Origin: Gilvimarinus gilvus | Lineage (GTDB): Bacteria; Pseudomonadota; Gammaproteobacteria; Pseudomonadales; Cellvibrionaceae | DNA: 64,000 nucleotides | NCBI RefSeq assembly: GCF_030518155.1 | Contig: NZ_JAULRU010000823.1 | Coordinates: 211,190 to 275,189, forward strand | Direction: 5' to 3' | Part shown: one piece after another, positions 26,321-34,881 of the stretch | Layout of the letters: each line of letters begins with the position of its first letter | Numbering within the stretch: position 1 is the stretch's first letter | Position numbers and translations under genes: made by a program | The notes under the pieces: generated by a model | What the model was told of the DNA's origin: nothing | Seen by the model: the letters and a program-made list of their open reading frames with translations, nothing else | Database searches by the model: none

Positions 26321-26915
26321 ACTCATATTGGCGGAAGACCAAAGCTTGGTGCGAGGTGCATTGCGGGCTCTGCTGCAAATGGAAAGCGATATAGATGTTA
26401 TCGCAGAGGCTGAAGACGGCGAGCAAGCATTGAGGCTTCTCAAACAACATACCGTTGACATTTTACTGACCGATATAGAGATGCCAAACCTTAGCGGCAT
26501 TGAGCTCATTGAAAAAACACGCGAGCTATACCCCAATTTAAAAACGGTCGTGGTAACCACTTTTGGCCGGGCCGGGTATGTCAAACGTGCTCTAGCCGCT
26601 GGCGTAGATGGATTCTTGTTAAAGGACTCGCCGTCTGAAGAGCTGGCGGCGGCTCTTCGAAAAGTGGCATCCGGTAAAAAAATTATCGACCCGGAACTTG
26701 CCATTGCCGCGTTAGGGGATTGTGATCCTTTATCCGGTAAAGAGCGCAAAGCACTGAAACTGGCTGGGGAAGGAAAATCGACCGCCGATATTGCCGCAGC
26801 TCTTTTTTTATCAGAAGGCACTGTACGAAATTATCTGTCAGAAGCGATTGCCAAGCTCAATGCAACCAATCGAATAGATGCGGCTCGCATAGCTCAGCAA
26901 AAAGGATGGTTGTAA
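26313..26915 (+). CDS. NarL/FixJ-type response regulator, DesR-like
   Basis: A 200-residue response regulator. The receiver (about 1-120) has the acidic pair E8-D9, phosphoacceptor D54 in LLTDIEMPNLSG and K104-type lysine in FLLKDSPSEE. The LuxR-type HTH is about 138-198 (LSGKERKALKLAGEGKSTAD, then LFLSEGTVRNYLSEAIAKL). It overlaps the kinase gene by 8 bp. Sequence pattern and partner match the DesK-DesR/LiaS-LiaR group. Likely targets are its own operon and the divergent membrane-protein gene, through the palindromes at 24347-24372. A strong terminator begins at its stop codon. Confidence 0.93.
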   Translation: MIKLILAEDQSLVRGALRALLQMESDIDVIAEAEDGEQALRLLKQHTVDILLTDIEMPNLSGIELIEKTRELYPNLKTVVVTTFGRAGYVKRALAAGVDGFLLKDSPSEELAAALRKVASGKKIIDPELAIAALGDCDPLSGKERKALKLAGEGKSTADIAAALFLSEGTVRNYLSEAIAKLNATNRIDAARIAQQKGWL

Positions 26916-26942
26916 AAAAACCGGCAATTAGCCGGTTTTTTT
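26914..26942. terminator. Terminator between desR-like gene and yceI
   Basis: An A-run, stem CCGGC / GCCGG, loop AATTA, then seven Ts. With flanking A/T pairing the stem reaches 12 bp. Usable from both strands, it separates the two-component operon from the convergent yceJ-yceI pair. Confidence 0.88.
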
Positions 26943-26962
26943 ACGTCGAATAAATGAGTCTC

Positions 26963-27556
26963 TTACTTACGAATACCTTCTACATGCAATTCAAGCTCTA
27001 CCACCTGAGACGCCGGCCCCAAATTGTAGTCAATACCAAAATCACTTAAGCGAATTTCAGTATCACCTTCGAAGCCGACTCGGTACCCGCCCCAAGGGTC
27101 TTTACCTTCGCCTACTTTCTCGACTTCAATGGTAATTTCTTTGGTAACACCATGCAGCGTTAAATTACCGACTACATCGAAGTCTTCACCATCGACATTA
27201 GTAACCTTGGTGCTGACAAAAGTGGCCTCCGGAAATTTACTGACAGACAAAAAATCATCACCGCGTAAGTGTTTATCACGCTCTGCATGATTGCTGTCTA
27301 CACTCGCTGTATCAATCTTGACGGAAATTTTACTGGCCGACACATCGGCCGAATCATAGCTAAAATCACCACTGAAATCGTTAAAGCGGCCCAGAAGCCA
27401 GCTATACCCCAAATGTTTAATTTTGAAATTGATGGATGCGTGAGCGCCCTTTGTGTCGATGGCATAATCAGCCGCCAATGCGTTCCCAGAAGCCATAGCG
27501 GTCGTTAATACAACCCCTGCTGCCGATGCCTTTAAAATATTCTTCAGCGGTTTCAT
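26963..27556 (-). CDS. yceI: YceI family periplasmic protein
   Basis: A 197-residue secreted protein: signal peptide about 1-28 (ending GNALA), then the YceI lipocalin-like barrel with [45 protein letters not shown] and the terminal [21 protein letters not shown]. The family binds polyisoprenoids or amphiphiles; in E. coli yceI lies in an operon with yceJ. Here it follows the cytochrome b561 gene by 21 bp on the same strand, the same order. YceI is commonly induced by osmotic or high-pH stress, but no regulator site is identified here. Confidence 0.95.
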   Translation of the reverse strand: MKPLKNILKASAAGVVLTTAMASGNALAADYAIDTKGAHASINFKIKHLGYSWLLGRFNDFSGDFSYDSADVSASKISVKIDTASVDSNHAERDKHLRGDDFLSVSKFPEATFVSTKVTNVDGEDFDVVGNLTLHGVTKEITIEVEKVGEGKDPWGGYRVGFEGDTEIRLSDFGIDYNLGPASQVVELELHVEGIRK

Positions 27557-27577
27557 AACTTGCTCCTTTAGGTAAAA

Positions 27578-28129
27578 TTACTTTTTAACGGGTTTTAAAA
27601 TACGAATGAGCGTTCTATCGCGGATCAAAAAATGATGGCTCATTGCAGCCAACGCATGCAAACTTGCAAAGACAATAATGGCCCAGGCGAATACCAGATG
27701 AACCCACCCTGCTAAATCGACCTTATCCGGACCCAGCTCGATCAGCACAGGAAAGCTCAGCAAACCAAATATCGACGGCGCACTGCCTTCTGCCGTGGTA
27801 ATAAGGTATCCGGACGCCATCACAGTAAATATCAGAGCGTACAAAATAATCTTGACCGCGCTCGCACCTAACCGAATTAGCAAACTGTGCTCGGGCAGTG
27901 GATCCGGAGTTCTGCTAAAAATGCGCCACAGCAACCGCAGCACCATGAGTGCCAACAAAATCAATCCAACACTGACGTGAAGCGAGGGCCCTTTGTGGTA
28001 CCAGTCATCGTAATAGCTGAGGCTCGTCATATAGAGCCCAAGCGCGAACAAAAAGACGACCACCAGTGCACACACCCAGTGTAAAACAATGGTCACCAGA
28101 CCATAGCCTCTCGCATTATCGTTCAACAT
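27578..28129 (-). CDS. yceJ: Cytochrome b561 family protein
   Basis: A 183-residue inner-membrane di-haem cytochrome b561 of the bacterial YceJ type. Four hydrophobic helices are visible at about 15-35, 48-66, 90-112 and 140-165, with candidate haem histidines in IVLHWVCALVV, GPSLHVSVGL, WVHLVFAW and SLHALAAMSHHF. The opening YGLVTIVLHWVCA is typical. It is the upstream gene of the yceJ-yceI pair and presumably moves electrons across or within the membrane from the quinone pool. The partner of the electron transfer is not known. Confidence 0.92.
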   Translation of the reverse strand: MLNDNARGYGLVTIVLHWVCALVVVFLFALGLYMTSLSYYDDWYHKGPSLHVSVGLILLALMVLRLLWRIFSRTPDPLPEHSLLIRLGASAVKIILYALIFTVMASGYLITTAEGSAPSIFGLLSFPVLIELGPDKVDLAGWVHLVFAWAIIVFASLHALAAMSHHFLIRDRTLIRILKPVKK

Positions 28130-28281
28130 TCAGTCAAATCCTTCAGCACGACACAAGCAAACAGATGCTACTAAGTTAGCAAACCTGACAACAGAACGCT
28201 GGTTAAGAAGTGTGAGAAGCGCAACATAATTGCCGCGAATTGTCAGTTAGACAACGAGACGCGGTGCTTCATGCATGAGCG

Positions 28282-28301
28282 CCCCGCTATCCGTAGCGGG
28301 G
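28282..28301 (-). terminator. GC hairpin after yciA
   Basis: A perfect 8-bp stem CCCCGCTA / TAGCGGGG with loop TCCG, a few bases past the yciA stop on its strand. It lacks a T-run, so it is a weak or factor-assisted terminator. Confidence 0.45.
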
Positions 28302-28306
28302 AAATC

Positions 28307-28705
28307 CTAGCGAGAAACGGAGCGAGTGCGACCGTTATCGTCAATGGCCACGTAAACATATTCACCCTCGGTAACCTTCGCCACCTCGCCAGAGCGGTGG
28401 TCTTTAATCCATACCTCGATCATGACGCGTATGGAAGAGCGTCCCACCTCTACCTCTTCTGCATAGACACTGACCGTAGCGCCCACTGGCACCGGGCGCA
28501 AAAACACCATACTGCCCACAGCCACAGTAGTAACACGGCCGCGAGCAATATCCTGCGCAAGAATAGCGCCGCCAATATCCATTTGCGACATTAACCAGCC
28601 GCCAAAAATATCGCCGTACGGGTTAGTGTCAGCGGGCATCGACAGCGTTTGCAGAGTTAAGACTCCGCGCGGGGTAGGATCTTCATCCAATCCGTGCATG
28701 GACAT
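28307..28705 (-). CDS. yciA: Acyl-CoA thioesterase, YciA type
   Basis: About 132 residues with a single hot-dog fold. The signature MPADTNPYGDIFGGWLMSQMD contains the catalytic Asp, and TVAVGSMVFLRPVPVGATVSVYAE follows as in YciA/BACH enzymes. It hydrolyses acyl-CoA esters to free acid and CoA in the cytoplasm. ATG at 28705 is preferred because AAGG lies 8 nt upstream; the ATG two codons earlier is too close. It lies downstream of the TRAP permease genes on the same strand, about 140 bp away, so co-transcription is possible. Confidence 0.93.
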   Translation of the reverse strand: MSMHGLDEDPTPRGVLTLQTLSMPADTNPYGDIFGGWLMSQMDIGGAILAQDIARGRVTTVAVGSMVFLRPVPVGATVSVYAEEVEVGRSSIRVMIEVWIKDHRSGEVAKVTEGEYVYVAIDDNGRTRSVSR

Positions 28706-28847
28706 AAGCATTACCTTATAAATTCAAGCCCTTCATTCAGCGAAGGACTGTTAATAGCACCTAAGGCACCTGGCGTGAAAAGCTATCTCCCTGCCAGAAC
28801 CCACGCGCTTTGGCAGCAATTGGTTTGCCAATTCTGCGGATTCTTCG

Positions 28848-30206
28848 TTAAGCCCAGGTTACCAGCTGAGGCCAAAGAGCAAGAACCAGCAGTAATAGTA
28901 ATTGCAAGCCAATATAGGGCGCAACGCCCCGATATATGGCAGATGTAGGCACAGATTCCGGTGCAACACCACGCAAATAGAACAGCGCAAAGCCAAACGG
29001 CGGGGTTAGAAACGAGGTTTGCAGATTAATCGCTATCATAACGCCCAGCCACACCGGGTCCACTCCCATTGCCAACAATACCGGTCCGACAATGGGCACC
29101 ACGACAAAGGTAATCTCAATAAAGTCGAGAATAAACCCCAACAAGAAAATCACCAACATCACCACCACCATGGCACCAAACACTCCACCGGGCAGCTGTT
29201 CAAACAAGTGATGCACCAGCTCTTCTCCGCCAAAACCGCGAAATACCAGAGAAAAGAGCGACGCGCCAAGCAAAATAGTAAAGATCATCGCACTGACACG
29301 GGTGGTAGCGCGCATCACCTCGCGCAATCTCGATAAGTTCAACTGACGCTTTAAGGCGGCCAAAATCAACGCCCCCATCGCGCCGACGCCGGCCGCCTCA
29401 GTTGGCGTTGCTATACCGGAAATGATCGAGCCCAATACCAGGGTGATAAGTACCAATACGGGCACCAGAGACAGCACCAGCCGTAGCTTGCTAACCCCCT
29501 GTGACTCGCCGACTTCAACCACTTTAGGGGCGGCGGCTGGTTTAACTTTTGCCACCAGCAAGAGATAGCCCATATACAGGGCCACCAAAAGCATACCGGG
29601 CACCACCGCACCGACAAATAAATCACCCACCGAAACGGTCTGTAGGTTTAATACACCCAGCTTAAGTTGGGCCTGTTGATACGCGCTTGAAAGCACGTCA
29701 CCGAGCAGAACCAATGCTATTGAAGGCGGTATGATTTGACCTAGGGTGCCCGTCGCGCAAATAGTGCCGGTGGCCAATGCGGGTTGATAACCGTGGCGCA
29801 GCATAGTCGGGAGCGACATCAGCCCCATCGTCACGACGGTTGCGCCTACAATACCGGTACTGGCCGCCAACAGCGCACCGACCAATATTACCGACAAGCC
29901 CAAACCACCTGGCAGGCGGCCACATACTTTGGCCATGTTGCCCAGCAGCTCCTCGGCCAGGCGGGACTTCTCCAGCATCACCCCCATAAACACAAACAGT
30001 GGCACGGCCACCAGCGTGTAATTGCTCATAATGCCGAACAAACGGCCGGGGAAGGTTAATAGCAAAGACGGATCAAAAATGCCCCCGATAATACCGCCAC
30101 CGGCAAACATTAACGCCACGCCCGCCAGTGTAAAAGCAACCGGATAGCCAAGCATCAAGGCCAGACACACCACGGCAAACATCACCAGCGGCAACAGCTC
30201 AATCAT
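28848..30206 (-). CDS. dctM: TRAP transporter large permease, DctM/FcbT3 type
   Basis: A 452-residue inner-membrane protein with about 12 helices. The repeated motifs typical of DctM are seen: LLGYPVAF-like opening, GALLAASTGIVGATVVTMGLMSLP, TGTICATGTLGQIIPPSIALVLLG and FILDFIEITFVVVPIVGPVL. These mark the FcbT3/TakM branch. It overlaps dctQ by 8 bp. TRAP transporters import organic acids with a sodium gradient and need a periplasmic binding protein; the only one in the window, of the matching branch, is at 19622-20794. So the three probably form one transporter despite separation. Confidence 0.94.
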   Translation of the reverse strand: MIELLPLVMFAVVCLALMLGYPVAFTLAGVALMFAGGGIIGGIFDPSLLLTFPGRLFGIMSNYTLVAVPLFVFMGVMLEKSRLAEELLGNMAKVCGRLPGGLGLSVILVGALLAASTGIVGATVVTMGLMSLPTMLRHGYQPALATGTICATGTLGQIIPPSIALVLLGDVLSSAYQQAQLKLGVLNLQTVSVGDLFVGAVVPGMLLVALYMGYLLLVAKVKPAAAPKVVEVGESQGVSKLRLVLSLVPVLVLITLVLGSIISGIATPTEAAGVGAMGALILAALKRQLNLSRLREVMRATTRVSAMIFTILLGASLFSLVFRGFGGEELVHHLFEQLPGGVFGAMVVVMLVIFLLGFILDFIEITFVVVPIVGPVLLAMGVDPVWLGVMIAINLQTSFLTPPFGFALFYLRGVAPESVPTSAIYRGVAPYIGLQLLLLLVLALWPQLVTWA

Positions 30207-30735
30207 TATGGCGCTCCTTTAGCACGCACAATGCACGCAGCAATTCAGCCGTAGCGGCAAGCCCCAAACTGAGCGAAAAAAGTATGATCAGTGACTTGAG
30301 CAGGTACACAAAAGGCAGGCCACCAGAATCTGTGGAGACCTCCGCCACCTGCCAGGAGCCCATCACAAAAGACCAACTGATGGCCGCGACAAAACCACAT
30401 AAAGGCATCAGAAACACCAGACAACCCAGCGCATCCACCCAGGCCCTGGCGCGGGCGCTCATTTTGCGATAGAAAATATCCACACGAACCTGCTCGGCGT
30501 GTTTAAGTGCAAACCCAGCGCCGAGCAAAAACACCGCCGCGTGCATATAACTCACCGACTCCTGCAGGCCAATTAACCCCACCCCTAAAAACCGGCGCGC
30601 TAAAACCACCAAACAGGTCGCCACCACCATCACCAAAGTGAGCCAGGATACACTGCGCCCGGTCCATTCCGTTATTTGATCGAGAAACTGTAGTGCGCGG
30701 GAAGACGTCGTCGCCGAAGAAGAGCTGGAGTTCAT
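30199..30735 (-). CDS. dctQ: TRAP transporter small permease, DctQ/FcbT2 type
   Basis: A 178-residue inner-membrane protein with four helices at about 33-50, 62-82, 100-122 and 145-165. The segment WTGRSVSWLTLVMVVATCLVV followed by LARRFLGVGLIGLQESVSYM and KHAEQVRVDIFYRKMSARARAW is the DctQ signature. It is the upstream partner of dctM, overlapping by 8 bp. An N-terminal run of serines (SSSSSATTSS) is unusual but probably a disordered tail. Position and subfamily support a joint transporter with the distant binding protein. Confidence 0.93.
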   Translation of the reverse strand: MNSSSSSATTSSRALQFLDQITEWTGRSVSWLTLVMVVATCLVVLARRFLGVGLIGLQESVSYMHAAVFLLGAGFALKHAEQVRVDIFYRKMSARARAWVDALGCLVFLMPLCGFVAAISWSFVMGSWQVAEVSTDSGGLPFVYLLKSLIILFSLSLGLAATAELLRALCVLKERHND

Positions 30736-30764
30736 GAAGCCTGCGGCCTGTTCTTTATTGTTTA

Positions 30765-30786
30765 GGCGCCCAGTATAACGGGCGCC
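30765..30786 (-). terminator. Hairpin between the M48 protease and dctQ
   Basis: A 7-bp perfect GC stem GGCGCCC / GGGCGCC with an 8-nt loop, 30 bp past the M48 protease stop on its strand. There is no T-run, so termination is uncertain. Confidence 0.4.
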
Positions 30787-30814
30787 TCCGGTGCGATCTA
30801 CTCACCTCTGGCGG

Positions 30815-32101
30815 TTACCCGCCCTGTTGCATTTGCTGCAGCCGCGCCTGGGCTTTCTGACCTAATTCGCCACCGCCTTGTGCCGCCATCTGAAAATACT
30901 CCACGGCCTTTTGCTGCTGGCCATTTTCCAGTGCATATTCACCCAGATAGTAAGCGGCAATTTGAGTGGGTAACAACGCCATACTTTTTTCCAGGTCATT
31001 GGCTGCGGCATCAGACTTCTTTAGCTGCGAGTAAGCCAAACCGCGGTAGACATACGGCCGAAAAAACTCTGGGTTGGCTGTTATCGCCTTGCCAAACGCA
31101 TCGGCTGACTCGGCAAACGCCTTATCCTGAGCGTACAGGCGGCCTTTCGCCTCCCAAAACAAGGTCTCTTTTGGTTGCTGCTGAATCGCCTTATCAATAA
31201 GCTGCCTGGCGGTACCAAGATCGTCCTCACTGGCCGCTTTAAGTGCCTTCTGGTAATTTCCATAAGCTTCGCTGTCTTTTTTCAGTTGGGCGATGGCATC
31301 TTGATATTCAGCGCGGTTGCGGACGCCGCCGTTATAGGCTGCCGCCATCTGGCGGTTGCGATCCACTCGCTTCTGCGACGGCGGGTGACTGGCAAAGAAA
31401 CTGTCCAACCAACTGGATTGCTGACCTTCACTGAGCTTTACGAACGTCTGCTGCAACTCGACTGCACCCTGAGGGTCATAACCCGCCGCAACCATATACT
31501 CAATACCATACTTATCCGACTGCAGCTCCTGGCCCTGTCCGTATTGTGCCTGCCAAGCTTGCGCGCCCACACCGAGCGCCCCCATAGCGAGGCCCGCCGC
31601 CTCATGTTCCTGCGTTGCTAAGGCAACACCGGCGGCCATTAGCCCAACATTGAGCAAGGTACCGCGGGTTTGCTGCTGAGCGCTGTGGCGGGCGGCCGCA
31701 TGAACAATTTCATGGCCGAGTACCGCCGCGAGCTGCGCTTCGTCCTCCAGCAGCACCAACAACCCGCGGTTAATCGCGATCTTGCCGCCGGGCAGTGCCC
31801 ATGCATTGGGAACACTATTGTTCAGTACAACAAATTCGTAGGGCAGGTCAGGACGATCACTCACGGCGGCCAGCTTTTGGCCCACCGCATTCACATAGAC
31901 ATTGAGGTCCGGATCTACCACATAGCGCCCGCCCTGAGACTGCTGACTGGGGCCATATTGCTGAGCACCTATAGCCACCTCTTGCTCCGGCGACATCAGT
32001 GACAACTCTTGCTGGCCGGTAACCGGATTGACACTGCAGCCAGTGAGCAGGATGCCCAGTAATACTATGGACGCTATAGAACGAACCAATTTCACAACCA
32101 T
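30815..32101 (-). CDS. M48 family metalloprotease lipoprotein with TPR domain (BepA-like)
   Basis: A 428-residue envelope zinc protease. The leader ends in the lipobox LLTGC (Cys22). The opening SVNPVTGQQELSLMSPEQE is typical of the family. The catalytic motif HEIVHAAARH (HExxH) is at about 133-142, and the third ligand glutamate lies in ELQSDKYGIEYM about 60 residues later. Residues about 270-425 are TPR repeats. This is the architecture of BepA/YfgC, an outer-membrane protein quality-control protease, although those have a cleaved signal rather than a lipobox. It is divergent from the DUF4265 gene. Confidence 0.92.
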   Translation of the reverse strand: MVVKLVRSIASIVLLGILLTGCSVNPVTGQQELSLMSPEQEVAIGAQQYGPSQQSQGGRYVVDPDLNVYVNAVGQKLAAVSDRPDLPYEFVVLNNSVPNAWALPGGKIAINRGLLVLLEDEAQLAAVLGHEIVHAAARHSAQQQTRGTLLNVGLMAAGVALATQEHEAAGLAMGALGVGAQAWQAQYGQGQELQSDKYGIEYMVAAGYDPQGAVELQQTFVKLSEGQQSSWLDSFFASHPPSQKRVDRNRQMAAAYNGGVRNRAEYQDAIAQLKKDSEAYGNYQKALKAASEDDLGTARQLIDKAIQQQPKETLFWEAKGRLYAQDKAFAESADAFGKAITANPEFFRPYVYRGLAYSQLKKSDAAANDLEKSMALLPTQIAAYYLGEYALENGQQQKAVEYFQMAAQGGGELGQKAQARLQQMQQGG

Positions 32102-32184
32102 CTCCTTTCATTGATATAACCTGTGCCAAGGCAGACAGGGCACAAAGTCTTTATAATGCCGCATTTTACCCATACAGAGGTTAC

Positions 32185-32661
32185 ATGGAATCACTGCAAG
32201 CAATCGAACTCTTCGCTGGCATTCGGCCCGACGGTCAACCCATGGTAGAGCGGCTGTCGGTAAAAGCGCTGCCGGACAACACCTTACAGCTAGTGCGCTC
32301 ACCCGCTTTTGTTAAAGGCCTGGCCAGTGGCGATGTCATCAAGGCTGACCCGGACAAGCGTGAGTTCGAAATTTTAAAGCACAGCGGCAATCTGAGCGTA
32401 CGAGTATTTTCCCGTAGTGATGCTAGCACGCTCGCCGATAGACTCAATGGCCCGGTTGTCAAACTCGGTGGAGAACTCGACTTCGAAACACCGCGTATGC
32501 TCATCTACAGCATTCACGTCAGTTGCGGCTTTAACACCATCGAAGAAGTCTTTAATACCATCAACAGTGACGATGCGGGCTGGCAGTACGGCAATGTCTA
32601 TGACCCCAACGACGGTGTCACTCCCCTCAACTGGTGGCAAGACCTACTAAAACCGGAGTAA
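32185..32661 (+). CDS. DUF4265-like protein
   Basis: A 158-residue cytoplasmic protein. The pattern ERLSVKALPDNTLQLVRSPAF, then VKGLASGDVIKADPDKREFE and VRVFSRSDAS fits DUF4265, a family of unknown function: a short beta-rich N-terminal part and an alpha/beta C-terminal part. It ends with NPxDGVTPLNWW, also usual. It lies 6 bp before yaaA on the same strand, so the two are probably co-transcribed. No signal peptide or catalytic motif is visible. Confidence 0.8.
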   Translation: MESLQAIELFAGIRPDGQPMVERLSVKALPDNTLQLVRSPAFVKGLASGDVIKADPDKREFEILKHSGNLSVRVFSRSDASTLADRLNGPVVKLGGELDFETPRMLIYSIHVSCGFNTIEEVFNTINSDDAGWQYGNVYDPNDGVTPLNWWQDLLKPE

Positions 32662-32667
32662 TAAAAC

Positions 32668-33441
32668 GTGCTTATTGTGATCTCACCTGCAAAAACTCTG
32701 GACTTCGACACGCCGCCGGTGACAGACAAGTCCTCGACACCTGACTTTCTAAACGACTCACGCGCACTGATTAAAGAGTTGCGCAATCTCTCGCCTGCTG
32801 ATATTTCGGGCTTAATGAGCATCAGCGACAAGCTCGGCGTACTCAACTTTGATCGCTTTCAGGCATTCAAAACGCCCTTTACCGAGAAAAACGCCAAACA
32901 AGCGGTACTGGCCTTTCAAGGGGACGTTTACACGGGTTTGAATGCCGGGAGTTTTAAGGCGCGTGATTTTGACTTTGCCCAAAAGCACCTGCGTATACTC
33001 AGCGGTCTATACGGCTTATTGCGTCCTTTGGACTTGATTCAAGCTTATCGGCTGGAGATGGGCACCAAGTTCAGCAATGCCCGTGGCGATAACCTCTACC
33101 AATTTTGGGGCGACTCCTTGACCCGCGCTCTCAATCAACAATTGGCCGAGCAAAAAAGCCGCATACTGATTAATTTAGCCTCGAATGAATACTTTAAAGC
33201 GGTTAAAACCAAACAGCTGGACGCTGACGTCATTACCCCTGTATTTAAAGACTGGAAAAATGGTCAGTACAAAATCATTAGCTTCTTTGCCAAGAAAGCC
33301 CGCGGCCTAATGAGTGCGTACATTATCGAGAACCGCATCAAGAAGGCAGAGCAGATCAAAGCGTTCGACGTGGACGGCTACAGCTTCGCACCAGAGCTGT
33401 CTTCCGAGCGTGAGTGGGTATTCACACGTCGCCAGGACTAA
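32668..33441 (+). CDS. yaaA: Peroxide stress protein YaaA
   Basis: A 257-residue protein of the YaaA/UPF0246 family, which lowers free iron and limits DNA damage during hydrogen peroxide stress. It is recognised from [17 protein letters not shown] at the N-terminus, [25 protein letters not shown] in the middle and [11 protein letters not shown] and [15 protein letters not shown] later. Length equals E. coli YaaA (258). The start is GTG at 32668, with GGAG 10 bp upstream. No OxyR site was recognised in front of the two-gene unit. Confidence 0.96.
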   Translation: MLIVISPAKTLDFDTPPVTDKSSTPDFLNDSRALIKELRNLSPADISGLMSISDKLGVLNFDRFQAFKTPFTEKNAKQAVLAFQGDVYTGLNAGSFKARDFDFAQKHLRILSGLYGLLRPLDLIQAYRLEMGTKFSNARGDNLYQFWGDSLTRALNQQLAEQKSRILINLASNEYFKAVKTKQLDADVITPVFKDWKNGQYKIISFFAKKARGLMSAYIIENRIKKAEQIKAFDVDGYSFAPELSSEREWVFTRRQD

Positions 33442-33504
33442 AGCTGACCTCAGACATCAAAATCGGCTATCCTAAAGAATACTAACGCATTTTGGGAGCC
33501 AGGT

Positions 33505-34332
33505 ATGGCGCTACGCATTCTCGTGGCGGATGACGCCAGTTTTATCCGCGACATGGTGAAAAAAAACCTCCGGGATAGCCTACCTGGTGTCGAAATTTTT
33601 GACGCCACCGACGGCAGTCGGGCGCTCGCCGCCGCCAAAGCGCAAACTATGGACTTAATCCTGTCCGATTGGGAAATGCCCAACCTCAGCGGCGAAGAGT
33701 TGTTGCGCAGCCTGCGCAGTGACGAACGCTATGAAACCACCCCCTTTATCATGATCTCCAGCCGCGGTGACCGCGCTCATGTGGTCAAGGCCGTAGAGGC
33801 AGGCGTTAACGACTACATCACCAAACCGTTTACACCTGAAGAACTGCTGCGCAAAGTGTATAAACAGTTAAAAAAAATCGGTAAGGCGCCCGCGGCGCCC
33901 GGGCAAGGAAAGGCGGCCAACAACGGTAATCGCGGCCATGCATTTGGCTCCATCGACGCGCTTACCGGCGGCTCAGCTCAAGCCTTAACCAGCTCACCAA
34001 CACCAGAAAAGCCCGCAAAGGGGAAAAAGTTTAAGGCGCAAATTCGCTTTGACAGTAATAAGCCACCGGTTGCCTGCGTTATTCGCGATATTAATCTGCA
34101 GCAACTCAGTGCTGCGTTAGCCCGTGACAATGGATTGCCCGGCCTGTTCGATCAGGTAGTGGTAGATATCGGTCAGGACGGATTAGATGACCACATTCAA
34201 CTCAATGCCTACGTCCACAGCCTGCAAGCGGCGGAGGCCAGCCCCAACAGTCGCGTGGTGAAAGCCGCTCTGCGCTTTGTCGACAACGATGCCGCTAAAT
34301 CTGAGCAGCTCTCGCACTTAATCGGTAATTAG
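33505..34332 (+). CDS. Response regulator with C-terminal PilZ-like domain
   Basis: A 275-residue protein. Residues 1-122 are a CheY-like receiver with an acidic pair (ADDAS, D9-D10), phosphoacceptor Asp in LILSDWEMPNLSG (about 55) and lysine in YITKPFTPEE. A disordered linker rich in Gly, Ala, Pro and Lys (about 130-185) follows. Residues about 186-270 (KFKAQIRFDSNKPPVACVIRDI) may be a small beta domain like PilZ, but the RxxxR motif needed for c-di-GMP is not visible. It probably works in two-component or chemotaxis-like signalling, partner unknown. No kinase gene adjoins it. Confidence 0.78.
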   Translation: MALRILVADDASFIRDMVKKNLRDSLPGVEIFDATDGSRALAAAKAQTMDLILSDWEMPNLSGEELLRSLRSDERYETTPFIMISSRGDRAHVVKAVEAGVNDYITKPFTPEELLRKVYKQLKKIGKAPAAPGQGKAANNGNRGHAFGSIDALTGGSAQALTSSPTPEKPAKGKKFKAQIRFDSNKPPVACVIRDINLQQLSAALARDNGLPGLFDQVVVDIGQDGLDDHIQLNAYVHSLQAAEASPNSRVVKAALRFVDNDAAKSEQLSHLIGN

Positions 34333-34343
34333 TTCACGCCCCT

Positions 34344-34829
34344 ATGATAGATCAAACCTCTGCACTGCATACGCAGATGCTGCAACATTGTCTGGACCTG
34401 GCAAAACAATCAGTGAGCTCTGGTGGCGGGCCATTTGCAGCCATCGTCGTTAAAAACAATGACATCATCGCCAAAGCCAGCAATCGCGTTACCAAAGATT
34501 GCGACCCCACATCCCACGCGGAGGTCAACGCCATTCGCCGAGCCTGCGCAGCCCTAAAATCGCACCAGCTTATCGACTGTGTTGTTTACTCAAGCTGTGA
34601 GCCCTGCCCAATGTGCCTGGGCGCTCTGTTCTGGGCGCGACCTCTCGCCGTTTATTTTGCCGCGAGCCGTCGGCAGGCGGCCGCTGCGGGATTTGATGAC
34701 TCGCTCATTTACCAACAAATTGGTATCGATGGGGCAGAGCGAAAAATTCCTTTTCATCACTTAGCGATGGCAGACGCCAATAGCCCGTTTCAACAATGGC
34801 AGCTCAACCACAACCGCGTGAAGTATTAA
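34344..34829 (+). CDS. guaD: Guanine deaminase (cytidine deaminase superfamily)
   Basis: A 161-residue zinc enzyme closely resembling B. subtilis GuaD, which converts guanine to xanthine and ammonia. Zinc ligands are His58 in THAEVNAI-like SHAEVNAIRRAC and the cysteines of SCEPCPMCLGA (C88, C91); Glu60 is the proton shuttle. The GGGPFAAIVVKN opening, LGALFWARPLAVYFAA and the C-terminal SPFQQWQ match that branch better than tRNA-specific TadA. Start ATG at 34344 lies 11 bp after the preceding stop. Role in purine salvage or catabolism is inferred from similarity. Confidence 0.88.
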   Translation: MIDQTSALHTQMLQHCLDLAKQSVSSGGGPFAAIVVKNNDIIAKASNRVTKDCDPTSHAEVNAIRRACAALKSHQLIDCVVYSSCEPCPMCLGALFWARPLAVYFAASRRQAAAAGFDDSLIYQQIGIDGAERKIPFHHLAMADANSPFQQWQLNHNRVKY

Positions 34830-34881
34830 GTTCCGGTCCTTGCACGGCCGGATTTGGCGCGGTTTGAGAAGAAAAATGCAC

